A stretch of 64,000 nucleotides of DNA from Flavobacterium sp. (lineage in GTDB: Bacteria; Bacteroidota; Bacteroidia; Flavobacteriales; Flavobacteriaceae): the NCBI GenBank assembly GCA_030151255.1, contig JASLED010000070.1, forward strand, positions 69,166 through 133,165. Direction: 5' to 3'. Below the pieces are notes generated by a model. It did not search any database and had not been told where the DNA came from. It worked only from the letters and a program-made list of their open reading frames with translations. Shown piece after piece: positions 17,336 through 26,789 of the stretch. How positions within the stretch are numbered: the stretch's first letter is position 1; the number at the start of each line of letters is the position of its first letter. The translations under genes were made by a program, and so were the position numbers.

Positions 17336-17421
17336 AATTGCATTTTTAACATCTATCGTAATGTTTAAATCCTATTTTGGAATTAACTTAGGCATCTTTT
17401 AAATTGTTAATACAAACAACT

Positions 17422-19059
17422 ATGGCACAAAACGAAAAAGGTTTTTTAAAAACCTTAGGTTCATTCAATGGTAATTTCTGGATTGCCAGTTTCATGGAAT
17501 TAATGGAGCGCTGGGCATGGTACGGAATTTATACTTTATTAGGTCTTTATTTAGTTGGATCTACTGATATGGGTGGGTTAGGATTTGACCATGTGCAAAA
17601 AGGAAGTATAATGGGTAACATTGTTGGTATTTTATACTTTCTTCCTTTATTCTTTGGGGTAATTGCCGATAGAATTGGTTATAAAATTTCATTAACCATT
17701 TCATTCATCATAATGATTACTGGTTATTATCTACTTGGAGAAGTAACAAGCTATTGGGGCGTATATATGGTATTTTTACTAGTTGCAGTTGGAGCAGCCT
17801 TCTTTAAACCTGTTGCTTCAGCAATTGTAGCAAGGAATACAGATGAAACTACTGGAACTATAGGTTTTGGTATTTTCTATATGATGGTAAACATTGGTGG
17901 ATTTGTTGGTCCTGGAATGTCTTCATTTTTACGTACTATTTTTGGTTGGAAAATTATCTTTATTCAAGCTGCTGTAGTTATTGCTATCAACTTAGTTATC
18001 TTATTAATTTTCTATAAAGAACCAAAAACTGAAAAGCCAAAAGACTCAATCGGAAAAGCCATTTCAGATTCTATAATGGGAATTTTTGAAGCGCTGAAAG
18101 ATATTCGTTTAGGATTATTGCTATTGTTGATGATTGGTTTCTGGACAATGTTCAATCAATTATTCAACACATTGCCAAACTTTATTGAAGATTGGGTAAA
18201 CTCATCAGCACTAAGCACTTGGATTAATGAAAACTTACCTTCATTGGCCAATTTATTAACGCAAAACGGACAAGTAAAACCAGAATGGTTTACAAATATT
18301 GATTCTTTCATGATTATTATTTGTCAGGTATTCATTTCTTACTTTGTAACAAAAATGCGCCATATCAATGCAGTAATCCGCGGAGCTATTATTGCAAGTA
18401 TCGGAGTTGGTTTAACGTTTTATACCAGCAACCCTTTATTTGCTATTTTAGGAACGATGATTTTCTCTATAGGAGAAATGATGTCGAGCCCAACAGTTTC
18501 GTCATTCATTGCATTAATTACTCCAAAAGGAAAAGAAGGTTTATATCAAGGAACTTACTTTTTGCCTGTTGCAGCAAGTTATTTTGTTACCAGTTATATT
18601 TCAGGAACATTATACCAAAAATGGTCTGATAAATTATCTTTATTAAAAAGAGAAATGACTAACAGACATATTGAAATGCCTGAAGTTGTAAGTCACGAAC
18701 AATTTATTGAACAAGGCGCCAAAGTGCTAAACATGCCTATTTCTGCCTTTGAAAAGCAATTTAATCTAAAATCAGAAAGCATAGACTGGTCAACAGTTAT
18801 TCAATCTTTCAAAGATTTTGCACAAGCAAAAAGCATCGATATTAGTCAAATTCACTTTCCTTTTTCTAAAAATGAATATTTTGCTTTAGCAGAACAAAAA
18901 TTACATATGGGACATTGGGAAATGACACAAATGTTGTGGGATACTTATCAGCCTAATAAATTGTGGTTTGTTATTTTTGGTATCGGAATGTTTTCTGTTA
19001 TATCATTAGTGATTTATGACAAATTGATAATAAAACCTCTTGAAAAAAAACAATCCTAA
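17422..19059 (+). CDS. POT-related MFS transporter 3 with C-terminal extra domain
   Basis: The 545-residue MFS protein keeps the proton-coupling motif in a divergent form (ELMERWAWYGIYTLLG near 25-40) and has AAFFKPVASAIVARN near 128-142 and FGIFYMMVNIGGFVGPG. Before the final helix (about 518-535) it has a soluble stretch of roughly 110 residues (LSLLKREMTNRHIEMPEV onward) that ordinary POT proteins lack. Substrate is unknown; context suggests peptides. The ATG at 17422 is preferred over an in-frame TTG at 17404. It is the most divergent of the four transporters. Confidence 0.88.
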   Translation: MAQNEKGFLKTLGSFNGNFWIASFMELMERWAWYGIYTLLGLYLVGSTDMGGLGFDHVQKGSIMGNIVGILYFLPLFFGVIADRIGYKISLTISFIIMITGYYLLGEVTSYWGVYMVFLLVAVGAAFFKPVASAIVARNTDETTGTIGFGIFYMMVNIGGFVGPGMSSFLRTIFGWKIIFIQAAVVIAINLVILLIFYKEPKTEKPKDSIGKAISDSIMGIFEALKDIRLGLLLLLMIGFWTMFNQLFNTLPNFIEDWVNSSALSTWINENLPSLANLLTQNGQVKPEWFTNIDSFMIIICQVFISYFVTKMRHINAVIRGAIIASIGVGLTFYTSNPLFAILGTMIFSIGEMMSSPTVSSFIALITPKGKEGLYQGTYFLPVAASYFVTSYISGTLYQKWSDKLSLLKREMTNRHIEMPEVVSHEQFIEQGAKVLNMPISAFEKQFNLKSESIDWSTVIQSFKDFAQAKSIDISQIHFPFSKNEYFALAEQKLHMGHWEMTQMLWDTYQPNKLWFVIFGIGMFSVISLVIYDKLIIKPLEKKQS

Positions 19060-19155
19060 AAAAATAGCTTAAAACAAAAATGCAATTCTCTGATTTTTTG
19101 TCCAAATAAGATAAATTTAGTTATCTTACCCTCCGAAAATATAAAATAACATAAT

Positions 19156-21264
19156 ATGCAAACAAACACAACAACACAAACCAACTTTTTTGACACTAAA
19201 GTATTAGGTCATCCTGCTGGTTTATTTGTATTATTCTTCACAGAGATGTGGGAGCGTTTCTCGTTTTATGGAATGAGAGTTCTATTGATTCAGTTCTTAA
19301 CAATGTCCGTAATAGGAATTAATACTGGTTGGGGTTGGAATGTTGCAGACGCTGGAGCTCTTTTTGCTACATATGCAATGCTTCTATATATTACGCCAAT
19401 TTTTGGAGGTATTCTTGCTGATAAATATATTGGTTACCGATGGGCTGTTGTTATCGGCTCGTTGATTATGACACTTGGGCATGCTGCTATGGCATTTGAA
19501 GGAGAAACTTTTATGTACATTGGTTTGGGATGTTTGGTAATTGGAACAGGATTTTTTAAACCTAATATGACTTCTATCTTATCAGAAATGTATAAATCAT
19601 TCCCTGAAAAGAAAGATGGAGCATATACAATTTTTTACATGGGAGTAAACGCAGGAGCTTTCTTTGGAATGATGCTTTGTGGTTACTTAGGAGAAAGAGT
19701 TGGATGGCACTGGGGATTTGGTTTGGCTGGAATTTTTATGCTTTTAGGTACTTTACAATTTTGGTTGGCTAAACCTATTTTTGGTAATATAGGAGATGTA
19801 CCAAGTAAAGAAACTAAGGAAGAAGTAGAAGTGGTTGCAGATACAACAAATATGTCTGCTGATGAAAAAGATGCCTTAAAACGAAATCCTTTTACTATTA
19901 CCGATTATGTTTTAATAGCTATTACAACTATTGTTGGTTTAATGTACGCTTTTAATGATGTATTCAGAATTGTGGGTAATATTCACCTATTCCCTAAAGA
20001 AATTTTAGGTTATGATGGAGCTACAGTAGGAATTGTTTTTGGATTGATTGCCTTTTTAGTGTTAGTTATTTGGCGTATTGCTCGCTATGCTAAAATAGTA
20101 AGAGAGCGAATGATTGCAGTAATTATCTTTGCATTTTTCACCATCTTTTTCTGGATGTCTTTTGAACAAGGAGCAACCTCATTAGTAATTTTTGCTAGAG
20201 ATAATACTCAACGTATTTTATCTGGAAATACAGCATTGTTATTCAAAATATTCAACACATTACTTACGGTAATTCCTTTAATGTTAATTTCTTATGTTCT
20301 TTATCTATTGGCTAAAAAAACATACAAAAAAGCATTAATTTCTAATATTGTATTAATCTTTACTTTTATTGGTGTTTGGGGAGCTGTTATTTGGATGTTA
20401 GATAGAGATTGGGCTTCACATGCTTATCAAGTTAATTATAACGCAATTGAATCTGTTGTTTTAACCGATGAAGGAGCTATTAAGCAAGATGAAAACAACA
20501 ATCAGGTAATGAATTATCAACCTATTTCAAATACTGTAACTCCAAGTGAAACAGATAAGGTTGTAGAGCAACATACTATTATTTTAAATCGTGGTGAATA
20601 TCCTATTGGAACAAAAGTTAATATATACGAAGAGCTTGGAACTTACTACATTCTTGATCAAACTACAGAAAGTGAATTAAAAGCAAACTACGAAAAACAC
20701 GGTAAAACACCTCATATTGTTCAAGGAGAAATTAAAGAAGTAAAAGATAATCAAGTTGAAATTACTGCTTCTTGGTTCTCAATCTTAAATTCATTCTTTA
20801 TCATTGCGTTTGCATCATTAGTATCAAAACTTTGGGATTCTAAATACAATCCTCCTGCTGCTATTAAATACGGATTGGGTTTAATTATCATGGCTGTTGG
20901 ATTTGGAGTTTTGGCTTATGGCGCACATGGAATTACAGAAGGCAATAGAGTATCGATGATGTGGCTAGTTTTTGCTTATCTTTTCCATACTTTGGGAGAA
21001 TTATTCTCTTCGCCTGTTGGATTATCATATGTTTCAAAATTAGTTCCTGCCAGAATGATTGCTTTTATGTTTGGTATGTGGTATCTAGCTATCGCAATTG
21101 GAAACAATTTAGCCGCAAAATTAGGAGGAGAGATCGAAAATATTACAGAAAAATATTCATTATCAACATTCTTTCTTATTTTTACAATCGTTCCAATTGT
21201 GGCAGGTATTCTTGTTATAGCGCTTAATCCTATTATGAAACGATTAATGCATGGAGTAAAATAA
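19156..21264 (+). CDS. POT-family peptide transporter 4 with large extracytoplasmic-type insertion
   Basis: The 702-residue MFS protein closely matches transporter 1 along both ends: EMWERFSFYGMRVLLIQFLT, GTGFFKPNMTSILSEMYKS and SWFSILNSFFII are shared nearly word for word. Between the helix ending WMLDRD (about 414) and SWFSILN (about 536) it has some 120 residues, where transporter 1 has about 13. The insertion is hydrophilic and beta-rich (IILNRGEYPIGTKVNIYEEL, GTYYILDQ). Its role is unknown. The secreted thioredoxin gene starts 21 bases after the stop, suggesting coexpression. Confidence 0.93.
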   Translation: MQTNTTTQTNFFDTKVLGHPAGLFVLFFTEMWERFSFYGMRVLLIQFLTMSVIGINTGWGWNVADAGALFATYAMLLYITPIFGGILADKYIGYRWAVVIGSLIMTLGHAAMAFEGETFMYIGLGCLVIGTGFFKPNMTSILSEMYKSFPEKKDGAYTIFYMGVNAGAFFGMMLCGYLGERVGWHWGFGLAGIFMLLGTLQFWLAKPIFGNIGDVPSKETKEEVEVVADTTNMSADEKDALKRNPFTITDYVLIAITTIVGLMYAFNDVFRIVGNIHLFPKEILGYDGATVGIVFGLIAFLVLVIWRIARYAKIVRERMIAVIIFAFFTIFFWMSFEQGATSLVIFARDNTQRILSGNTALLFKIFNTLLTVIPLMLISYVLYLLAKKTYKKALISNIVLIFTFIGVWGAVIWMLDRDWASHAYQVNYNAIESVVLTDEGAIKQDENNNQVMNYQPISNTVTPSETDKVVEQHTIILNRGEYPIGTKVNIYEELGTYYILDQTTESELKANYEKHGKTPHIVQGEIKEVKDNQVEITASWFSILNSFFIIAFASLVSKLWDSKYNPPAAIKYGLGLIIMAVGFGVLAYGAHGITEGNRVSMMWLVFAYLFHTLGELFSSPVGLSYVSKLVPARMIAFMFGMWYLAIAIGNNLAAKLGGEIENITEKYSLSTFFLIFTIVPIVAGILVIALNPIMKRLMHGVK

Positions 21265-21285
21265 ACAACAAATTATATTTATTAA

Positions 21286-21750
21286 ATGAAAAAAATTCTA
21301 TTCTTATTTGCATTTGTTTTAATGGCCTTTACAACAAATGCCCAAGAAATTAAATGGATGAGTTTCAATGATGCTATTACAGCTCAAAAGAAAAGTCCAA
21401 AACCAATTTTTATTGATGTTTATACTGAATGGTGTGGACCATGTAAAATGTTAGATCAAAACACGTTTTCAGATCCAAAATTTATTGAGTTTATCAACAA
21501 AAATTATTATGCTGTAAAATTCAATGCAGAAGGAAATGAAGAAATAATGTTTCAAAACAGAAAATTCACGAATCCTAACTTTGATCCAAAAAGAGCAGGA
21601 AGAAATGCAACACACGAGTTGACAATGTTTTTACAAGTTCGTGGCTATCCTTCAATGATTATCATTGATAAAAATGGTAAAGTTTCAAACACTATCGTAG
21701 GTTATAGAACAGCTGACGAATTATTATTAGAAATCAATACTACAAAGTAG
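21286..21750 (+). CDS. Secreted thioredoxin-fold protein
   Basis: The 154-residue product has a signal peptide (1-19, ending TNAQ) and one thioredoxin fold with the redox motif WCGPC (Cys50 and Cys53) in IDVYTEWCGPCKMLDQ. A cis-Pro appears in VRGYPSMIIIDKNGK. An insertion, FTNPNFDPKRAGRNATHELT, lies between. It probably acts as a periplasmic thiol-disulfide reductase. It follows transporter 4 by 21 bases; its last 11 bases overlap the convergent comEC gene. Confidence 0.9.
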   Translation: MKKILFLFAFVLMAFTTNAQEIKWMSFNDAITAQKKSPKPIFIDVYTEWCGPCKMLDQNTFSDPKFIEFINKNYYAVKFNAEGNEEIMFQNRKFTNPNFDPKRAGRNATHELTMFLQVRGYPSMIIIDKNGKVSNTIVGYRTADELLLEINTTK

Positions 21751-23746
21751 AAATAAAAGACCAATATCCCTTTTGACGAATATCGTGAAAAGGGATATTA
21801 TTTTTATAACAACTCGCTACCAACATATCTTTATACCATTTGGTCATTTCTTTTCCAATAATTACTTCTTTGGGTTTTAGTTCTGTCAACAATCTGTCGT
21901 AATTAATTTTACAATTATCCTGAATTAAAACATATTCAAAATCTGTATCTATTTGATAATAGCTCATTTCAGCAGATAACACTAATAATCTATTATTATC
22001 ATCTAACGAATAAATATACTGAAGTGGCATCAGTTTAGTTTCGTTCTTATTATAATATTTTTGATATCCTTTTACAAGCGAAGTACCTTGCAAACTATCA
22101 TTTCCGTAAGCCAACAATTCTTCTGAAGTTGAAGATAAAAACAAAGGTTTACTTTTATACGATGAAGCTATTATAAAAGTATCTTTTTCTTTTTTTGTTG
22201 GGAAACAAAATATAAAAACCACAAATACAGAATAAATTCCTAACGAATAAAAACTGCGAAAACGAGGTTTATGAAAGGTTATTCTCAATAAAATAATTGC
22301 TCCAAATAAAACACCAATTTGCAATTTAGACCAATAAGCCATAATTTGTGTGTAATTACTGTAAACATCTATACTATTTACCAAGTACAATAAAACATCA
22401 ACTATTTTATTCAAAACAACAGATAACACTTCCGAAACACCAGATATTGACCAACCTACAATTAAATAAATCAATCCGCTAATCAACAAAACTGTTACAA
22501 TTGGAATAACAATGATATTACTCAACAAGAAAGTAAGTGATAACGAATTGAAATAGTACAGTTGCAATGGTAAAACACTTATTTGAGCAACAATAGAAAC
22601 ATATATAAGGCTCAATACATAATTTAATATTCTATTAGAAGTATAACAATTCTTAAATAAAGGCATCAGCCAAACAATACCAAAAACTGCCATATAACTT
22701 AACTGAAAACCAACATCATATAACCAAACTGGACAAAATACTAAACTTAAAAACAATGCTTGTCCAATAATTTCTAAAGTAGATTGCCTGCTTCCTACAC
22801 CTTTGCCAATTGCAATAAGCGAAAACATAAAAACGGCTCTAAAAACAGAAGGAGAAAAACCAGAAAGAAAAACAAAAATCCACAAGCAAGTTAAAATAAC
22901 CAACATTTTTAAGCGTTTAGGCAAATACATGGTAACCCATGACAAAAACATGTATATAATACCTATATGTAAACCAGAAATAGCCAAAACATGCATAATA
23001 CCTTGCCTTTGAAACGAAGATACAATTGCTTCATCCATCGTGGTACGATCGCCTAATAACAAAGCCGAAAGAAATGATTTAGTAGATTTTTCTAAGTAAT
23101 CATTCCCTTGAATCTTTTGTGTAAGAAAATATCTCAAATTTAATATTTGAAAATACAAACTGGTATCATTTCCTACAATCATAGATTCTTGCACTGCAAA
23201 TCGTTTGTAAATTTGCTTTTTCTGCATATAACCAGCGTAATCAAATTGCCCTAAATTAGAAGCTGATTGAAAATCTATAAACTTACCAATTACCTTTAAA
23301 CGCAAACCAGGCCGAAGTAAACTATCAGATAAGGAAACGATAGATTTTCCGCTACACGCAATAGAATCAATAGCATTAATATCTACAACAAAGTTTGTAT
23401 ATCCATTTTTAGACTTTTCTTTTTGAAGAATAGTAAAACTTACAACTTCAGAATTAGATTCGGATAGATATTGCACATAACTGTGTTCTAATTTTGCCCA
23501 ATTATAATATTTTGCTGCTCCTACTCCAATTGAAATACAAATAATATAAAATGAAGCACCAATAAAATAAATACTTTTTGATTTATACTGCCACATAGCA
23601 GATTTATACCATAAACTAATACCAATTAATAATGTAGGAATAGCAAATAGCAAAAAAATAAACAAGCCACTTAGGTATTCCTGAATAAGAATACCAATTA
23701 TTAAAGCAGTTACATAAAACAAAAAAGAGAATTTTAATGGTTTCAT
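21740..23746 (-). CDS. comEC: ComEC/Rec2-type DNA uptake membrane protein
   Basis: The 668-residue polytopic protein has an N-terminal DUF4131-type region (about 20-190) and the Competence domain with LLLGDRTTMDEAIVSSFQRQGIMHVLAISGLHIGI near 230-265 and GFSPSVFRAVFMFSLIAIGKG. ComEC forms the inner-membrane channel for transforming DNA. In many species a metallo-beta-lactamase domain with HxHxDH degrades the other strand; here the C-terminal soluble part (about 530-668) has no such motif. The degenerate tail may be usual for Bacteroidota. It overlaps the thioredoxin gene tail-to-tail by 11 bases. Confidence 0.88.
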   Translation of the reverse strand: MKPLKFSFLFYVTALIIGILIQEYLSGLFIFLLFAIPTLLIGISLWYKSAMWQYKSKSIYFIGASFYIICISIGVGAAKYYNWAKLEHSYVQYLSESNSEVVSFTILQKEKSKNGYTNFVVDINAIDSIACSGKSIVSLSDSLLRPGLRLKVIGKFIDFQSASNLGQFDYAGYMQKKQIYKRFAVQESMIVGNDTSLYFQILNLRYFLTQKIQGNDYLEKSTKSFLSALLLGDRTTMDEAIVSSFQRQGIMHVLAISGLHIGIIYMFLSWVTMYLPKRLKMLVILTCLWIFVFLSGFSPSVFRAVFMFSLIAIGKGVGSRQSTLEIIGQALFLSLVFCPVWLYDVGFQLSYMAVFGIVWLMPLFKNCYTSNRILNYVLSLIYVSIVAQISVLPLQLYYFNSLSLTFLLSNIIVIPIVTVLLISGLIYLIVGWSISGVSEVLSVVLNKIVDVLLYLVNSIDVYSNYTQIMAYWSKLQIGVLFGAIILLRITFHKPRFRSFYSLGIYSVFVVFIFCFPTKKEKDTFIIASSYKSKPLFLSSTSEELLAYGNDSLQGTSLVKGYQKYYNKNETKLMPLQYIYSLDDNNRLLVLSAEMSYYQIDTDFEYVLIQDNCKINYDRLLTELKPKEVIIGKEMTKWYKDMLVASCYKNNIPFHDIRQKGYWSFISTL

Positions 23747-23795
23747 AATCCGAACACATTAAAATTCTCTTTAACATCTATAATCATCTAGACAT

Positions 23796-24410
23796 CTATA
23801 TTATATCATCCAGCAACACTCTGTTTATTTGCACAAAGCGTCTTTTGTAATAATCTTCCTTTGTAGTAGAAACGATTACTCCTTTTGTAGTAGAAGAATG
23901 GATAAATTTAATTTCATCATTTGATACTTCTGTAATAATACCAACATGACTAATTCTACTTCCTTTTCCGGTGCGGAAAAAGATTAAATCTCCACGTTGA
24001 GCGTCATCTTTATTTATTTTATCACCAATTTTAGCCATATCTGATGAGCTTCTTGGTAAATTTATAGATGATGCATCATTAAAAGCATTAGTAACCAAAC
24101 CAGAACAATCTAATCCACTGCGAGTAGAACCGCCAAAACGATAGCGTACACCTTCATAATCAAATGCAGCACTTAAAATCAATTCTGATAATTCTGCATT
24201 AGTACTTTCACTTTTAAAAAGACTCATCTCATCTAAAAGTGCATCTATTTGATTTTTTATTTCTTCGTCTGTTTTTTTGCTTTCTTTTAAAATAGTTGTT
24301 CCGCTTTTCTTAACAGGATTTGGTTTGTTGATAGTTGATGCTTTAATTTGATTAAAGCTCATTAAACCCAAACTCAGTAATAAGGAAGATAATACTATTT
24401 TATAACGCAT
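23796..24410 (-). CDS. NlpC/P60 (C40) cell-wall peptidase
   Basis: The 204-residue exported protein has a signal peptide (about 1-24), a linker, and an NlpC/P60 domain: YRFGGSTRSGLDCSGLV with catalytic Cys102, ISHVGIITEV with His155, and FIHSS with His171 as third residue. Such enzymes cut gamma-D-Glu-meso-DAP bonds in peptidoglycan stem peptides. I start at the ATG at 24410, which begins a good signal peptide; a longer frame would overlap lpxB. It follows lpxB by 16 bases and may be the last gene of that unit. Confidence 0.9.
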   Translation of the reverse strand: MRYKIVLSSLLLSLGLMSFNQIKASTINKPNPVKKSGTTILKESKKTDEEIKNQIDALLDEMSLFKSESTNAELSELILSAAFDYEGVRYRFGGSTRSGLDCSGLVTNAFNDASSINLPRSSSDMAKIGDKINKDDAQRGDLIFFRTGKGSRISHVGIITEVSNDEIKFIHSSTTKGVIVSTTKEDYYKRRFVQINRVLLDDII

Positions 24411-24426
24411 AACTTTTTTTTTAATT

Positions 24427-25554
24427 CTACATAGCCGTTTTATCAAAGTGATTCTTTAGCATTTCAGCAGCAGCCAAATTACTAGCACCTTTCCCGCCCA
24501 AATTACAAATTAATTTATCATAATCCAACAAAATTTTATCTCTAAATTCGCCTTTTACGATTTTTTCAAATTCCTTTTCAATTCTTTGAGGATTACAATC
24601 GCCTTGTATCAATTCAACAACAATATCATCATCCATAATAAGATTTACTAACGAAATATATTTTAATGTGATAATTCGCTTAGCAATTTCATAAGAAATT
24701 TGATTTCCTTTATATAAAACAACTTGAGGAACTCTAAATAATGCCGTTTCTAAAGTAGCTGTTCCTGAGGTTACTAACGCTGCATGCGCAACATCTAACA
24801 AAGAATAAGTATCATTAGAAATAAGAAACGTATTACTATTTTTTATAAACTGTTTGTAAAACTCTGGATCTTGACCTGGAGCACCAGCTATTACAAACTG
24901 ATATTCTGGATGCTTATTTATTACGGTAAGCATCTCAATCAAAAGACGAGTAATTTCTTGTTTTCGACTTCCTGGCAAAAGCGCAATGATAGGTCTATCA
25001 TCTAACTTATATTTTTTTCTGAAATCTTCTTTCTCTCTTGATCGAAAATCTTCTATCTCATCAATTAAAGGATGCCCAACAAATGTTACAGGAAAATTGT
25101 GTTTCTTTTCATAAAAATCTTTCTCAAAAGGCAAAATAACGTACATAAAATCTACGTCTCTTTTTATTGCCTTGATTCTATTCTCTTTCCAAGCCCAAAT
25201 TTGTGGCGAAATATAATAATGTGTTTCTATTTTATTTTGTTTTGCCCATTTTGCAATACGCATATTAAAGCCTGGATAATCAATAAAAATCAACATATCT
25301 GGCTGAAATTTTTCAATATCTTTTTTACAAAGAGAGATGTTTTTTAAAATTGTATTTAGATTTTGAATCACTTCTACAAATCCCATAAATGCGAGATCTT
25401 TGTAGTGTTTTACAAGTGTACCTCCTACAGCTTTCATTAAATCACCTCCCCAAAAGCGAAATTCGGCTTTATCGTCTTTTTCTTTTAAGGCTTTCATAAG
25501 ATTAGCTCCGTGCAAATCACCAGAAGCCTCTCCTGCAATAATGTAATACTTCAT
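24427..25554 (-). CDS. lpxB: Lipid-A-disaccharide synthase
   Basis: The 375-residue glycosyltransferase (GT19) joins UDP-2,3-diacylglucosamine and lipid X to form the lipid A disaccharide at the inner membrane. Diagnostic blocks are IAGEASGDLHGANLM at 4-18, FWGGDLMKAVGG, LAFMGFVEVI, IDYPGFNMRIAKWAK, YYISPQIWAWKENR near 130-143, LLPGSRKQEI near 193-202 and ALVTSGTATLETAL near 259-272. It abuts the small membrane protein gene without a gap, within the surE-lpxB run. Confidence 0.96.
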   Translation of the reverse strand: MKYYIIAGEASGDLHGANLMKALKEKDDKAEFRFWGGDLMKAVGGTLVKHYKDLAFMGFVEVIQNLNTILKNISLCKKDIEKFQPDMLIFIDYPGFNMRIAKWAKQNKIETHYYISPQIWAWKENRIKAIKRDVDFMYVILPFEKDFYEKKHNFPVTFVGHPLIDEIEDFRSREKEDFRKKYKLDDRPIIALLPGSRKQEITRLLIEMLTVINKHPEYQFVIAGAPGQDPEFYKQFIKNSNTFLISNDTYSLLDVAHAALVTSGTATLETALFRVPQVVLYKGNQISYEIAKRIITLKYISLVNLIMDDDIVVELIQGDCNPQRIEKEFEKIVKGEFRDKILLDYDKLICNLGGKGASNLAAAEMLKNHFDKTAM

Positions 25555-25833
25555 CTACAGAAACTGAATAATAATTGTAATTAATATTACCGCCAAAATA
25601 CAACCGCTGCCTTTATCGTCTGCACGCTTATTAATAAACAAGGTAAACACACCCAGATTTAACAAACTTCCAATAGCTACAACTCTTCCAAGCAATCCCA
25701 TTTTAATGATAAAATCAAAGTCTCTAAATAAATCAAAGTTGGTAGCTAAATGCAAATACAATTCTGCGCCAATTATTGTAGCAATTACACCTACTACAAA
25801 ACCAATTAATATATCTTTTATTTTTTTACTCAT
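25555..25833 (-). CDS. Small three-helix membrane protein between surE and lpxB
   Basis: The 92-residue protein has three predicted membrane helices (about 8-28, 44-66 and 75-92) and KRADDKGSGC in the last loop. Its start is one base from surE and its stop touches lpxB, so it belongs to that operon. I know no function; location suggests an envelope role, but that is inference only. Confidence 0.8.
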   Translation of the reverse strand: MSKKIKDILIGFVVGVIATIIGAELYLHLATNFDLFRDFDFIIKMGLLGRVVAIGSLLNLGVFTLFINKRADDKGSGCILAVILITIIIQFL

Positions 25834-25834
25834 T

Positions 25835-26608
25835 TTATTTTAAATCCCAATTATTAATTTGATTAATTACATGATGCGCCGTTAGATCAAAATGAACAGG
25901 CACAACCGATACATATCCATTTTGCAAAGCCCACTCGTCAGTATCTTCTCCTTTATCATGGTTTACAAACTCGCCTTTTAACCAGTAGTATTCTTTACCA
26001 TGTGGACTCAATCGTTTGTCAAATTCTTCTATCCAAACTGCTTTTGCCTGACGACAAACTTTTATTCCTTTTATTTCTTCTGCCTTTAACTTTGGTAGGT
26101 TTACATTCAACACCGTGTCTTTTGGCATTCCGTGTTTTAGTGCCTCTAGAGTAATTTTTTTGATAATTGGTTTTATCTGCTCAAAATCTGCATTCCAACT
26201 AAAATCTAACAAAGAAAATCCGATAGCTGGTATTCCGCTCATTCCTGCCTCTACAGCAGCACTCATCGTTCCTGAATAAATAACATTTATGGATGAATTT
26301 GAGCCATGATTTATACCAGACACACACAAATTGGGTTTTCTGTCTAATACTTGCGATAATGCAATTTTTACACAATCTACCGGAGTTCCCGAACAAGCAT
26401 ATTCAACATTAACTTCATCATCAATCATTACTTTTTCTAAAGTAAGCGTATTGTTTATGGTTACAGCGTGTCCCATTCCGGACTGAGCACTATTTGGTGC
26501 AACTACAACAACCTCACCTACTTCTTTCATTACATCAATTAAAGCCCTAATACCTGGAGCCGTTATTCCATCATCATTTGTAACAAGTATCAATGGTTTT
26601 TGCATCAT
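25835..26608 (-). CDS. surE: 5'/3'-nucleotidase SurE
   Basis: The 257-residue SurE phosphatase dephosphorylates nucleoside monophosphates. Metal-binding and active-site blocks are LVTNDDGITAPGIRAL at 8-23 (Asp-Asp pair), VVAPNSAQSGMGHAVT near 36-51, CSGTPVDCVKIAL near 72-84 and VSGINHGSN near 96-104, with YSGTMSAAVEAG after it. It is the first gene of a tight minus-strand operon with a small membrane protein and lpxB, an arrangement that pairs a housekeeping phosphatase with lipid A synthesis. Confidence 0.95.
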   Translation of the reverse strand: MMQKPLILVTNDDGITAPGIRALIDVMKEVGEVVVVAPNSAQSGMGHAVTINNTLTLEKVMIDDEVNVEYACSGTPVDCVKIALSQVLDRKPNLCVSGINHGSNSSINVIYSGTMSAAVEAGMSGIPAIGFSLLDFSWNADFEQIKPIIKKITLEALKHGMPKDTVLNVNLPKLKAEEIKGIKVCRQAKAVWIEEFDKRLSPHGKEYYWLKGEFVNHDKGEDTDEWALQNGYVSVVPVHFDLTAHHVINQINNWDLK

Positions 26609-26789
26609 CTTAATTTTTTAATTACTTTCGTAAAAGTAACAATTATTATGTAAAACATTTATTTATTTCCGAGTTAATGACAACTAATAATCAGCCTCAT
26701 TTGATTATTTACATTGGCTTTAACAAATAATTATCTACTTGTTTAATGATTACTTTACTTTTTTAACTACTTTAGTTCAAAACTATTTA

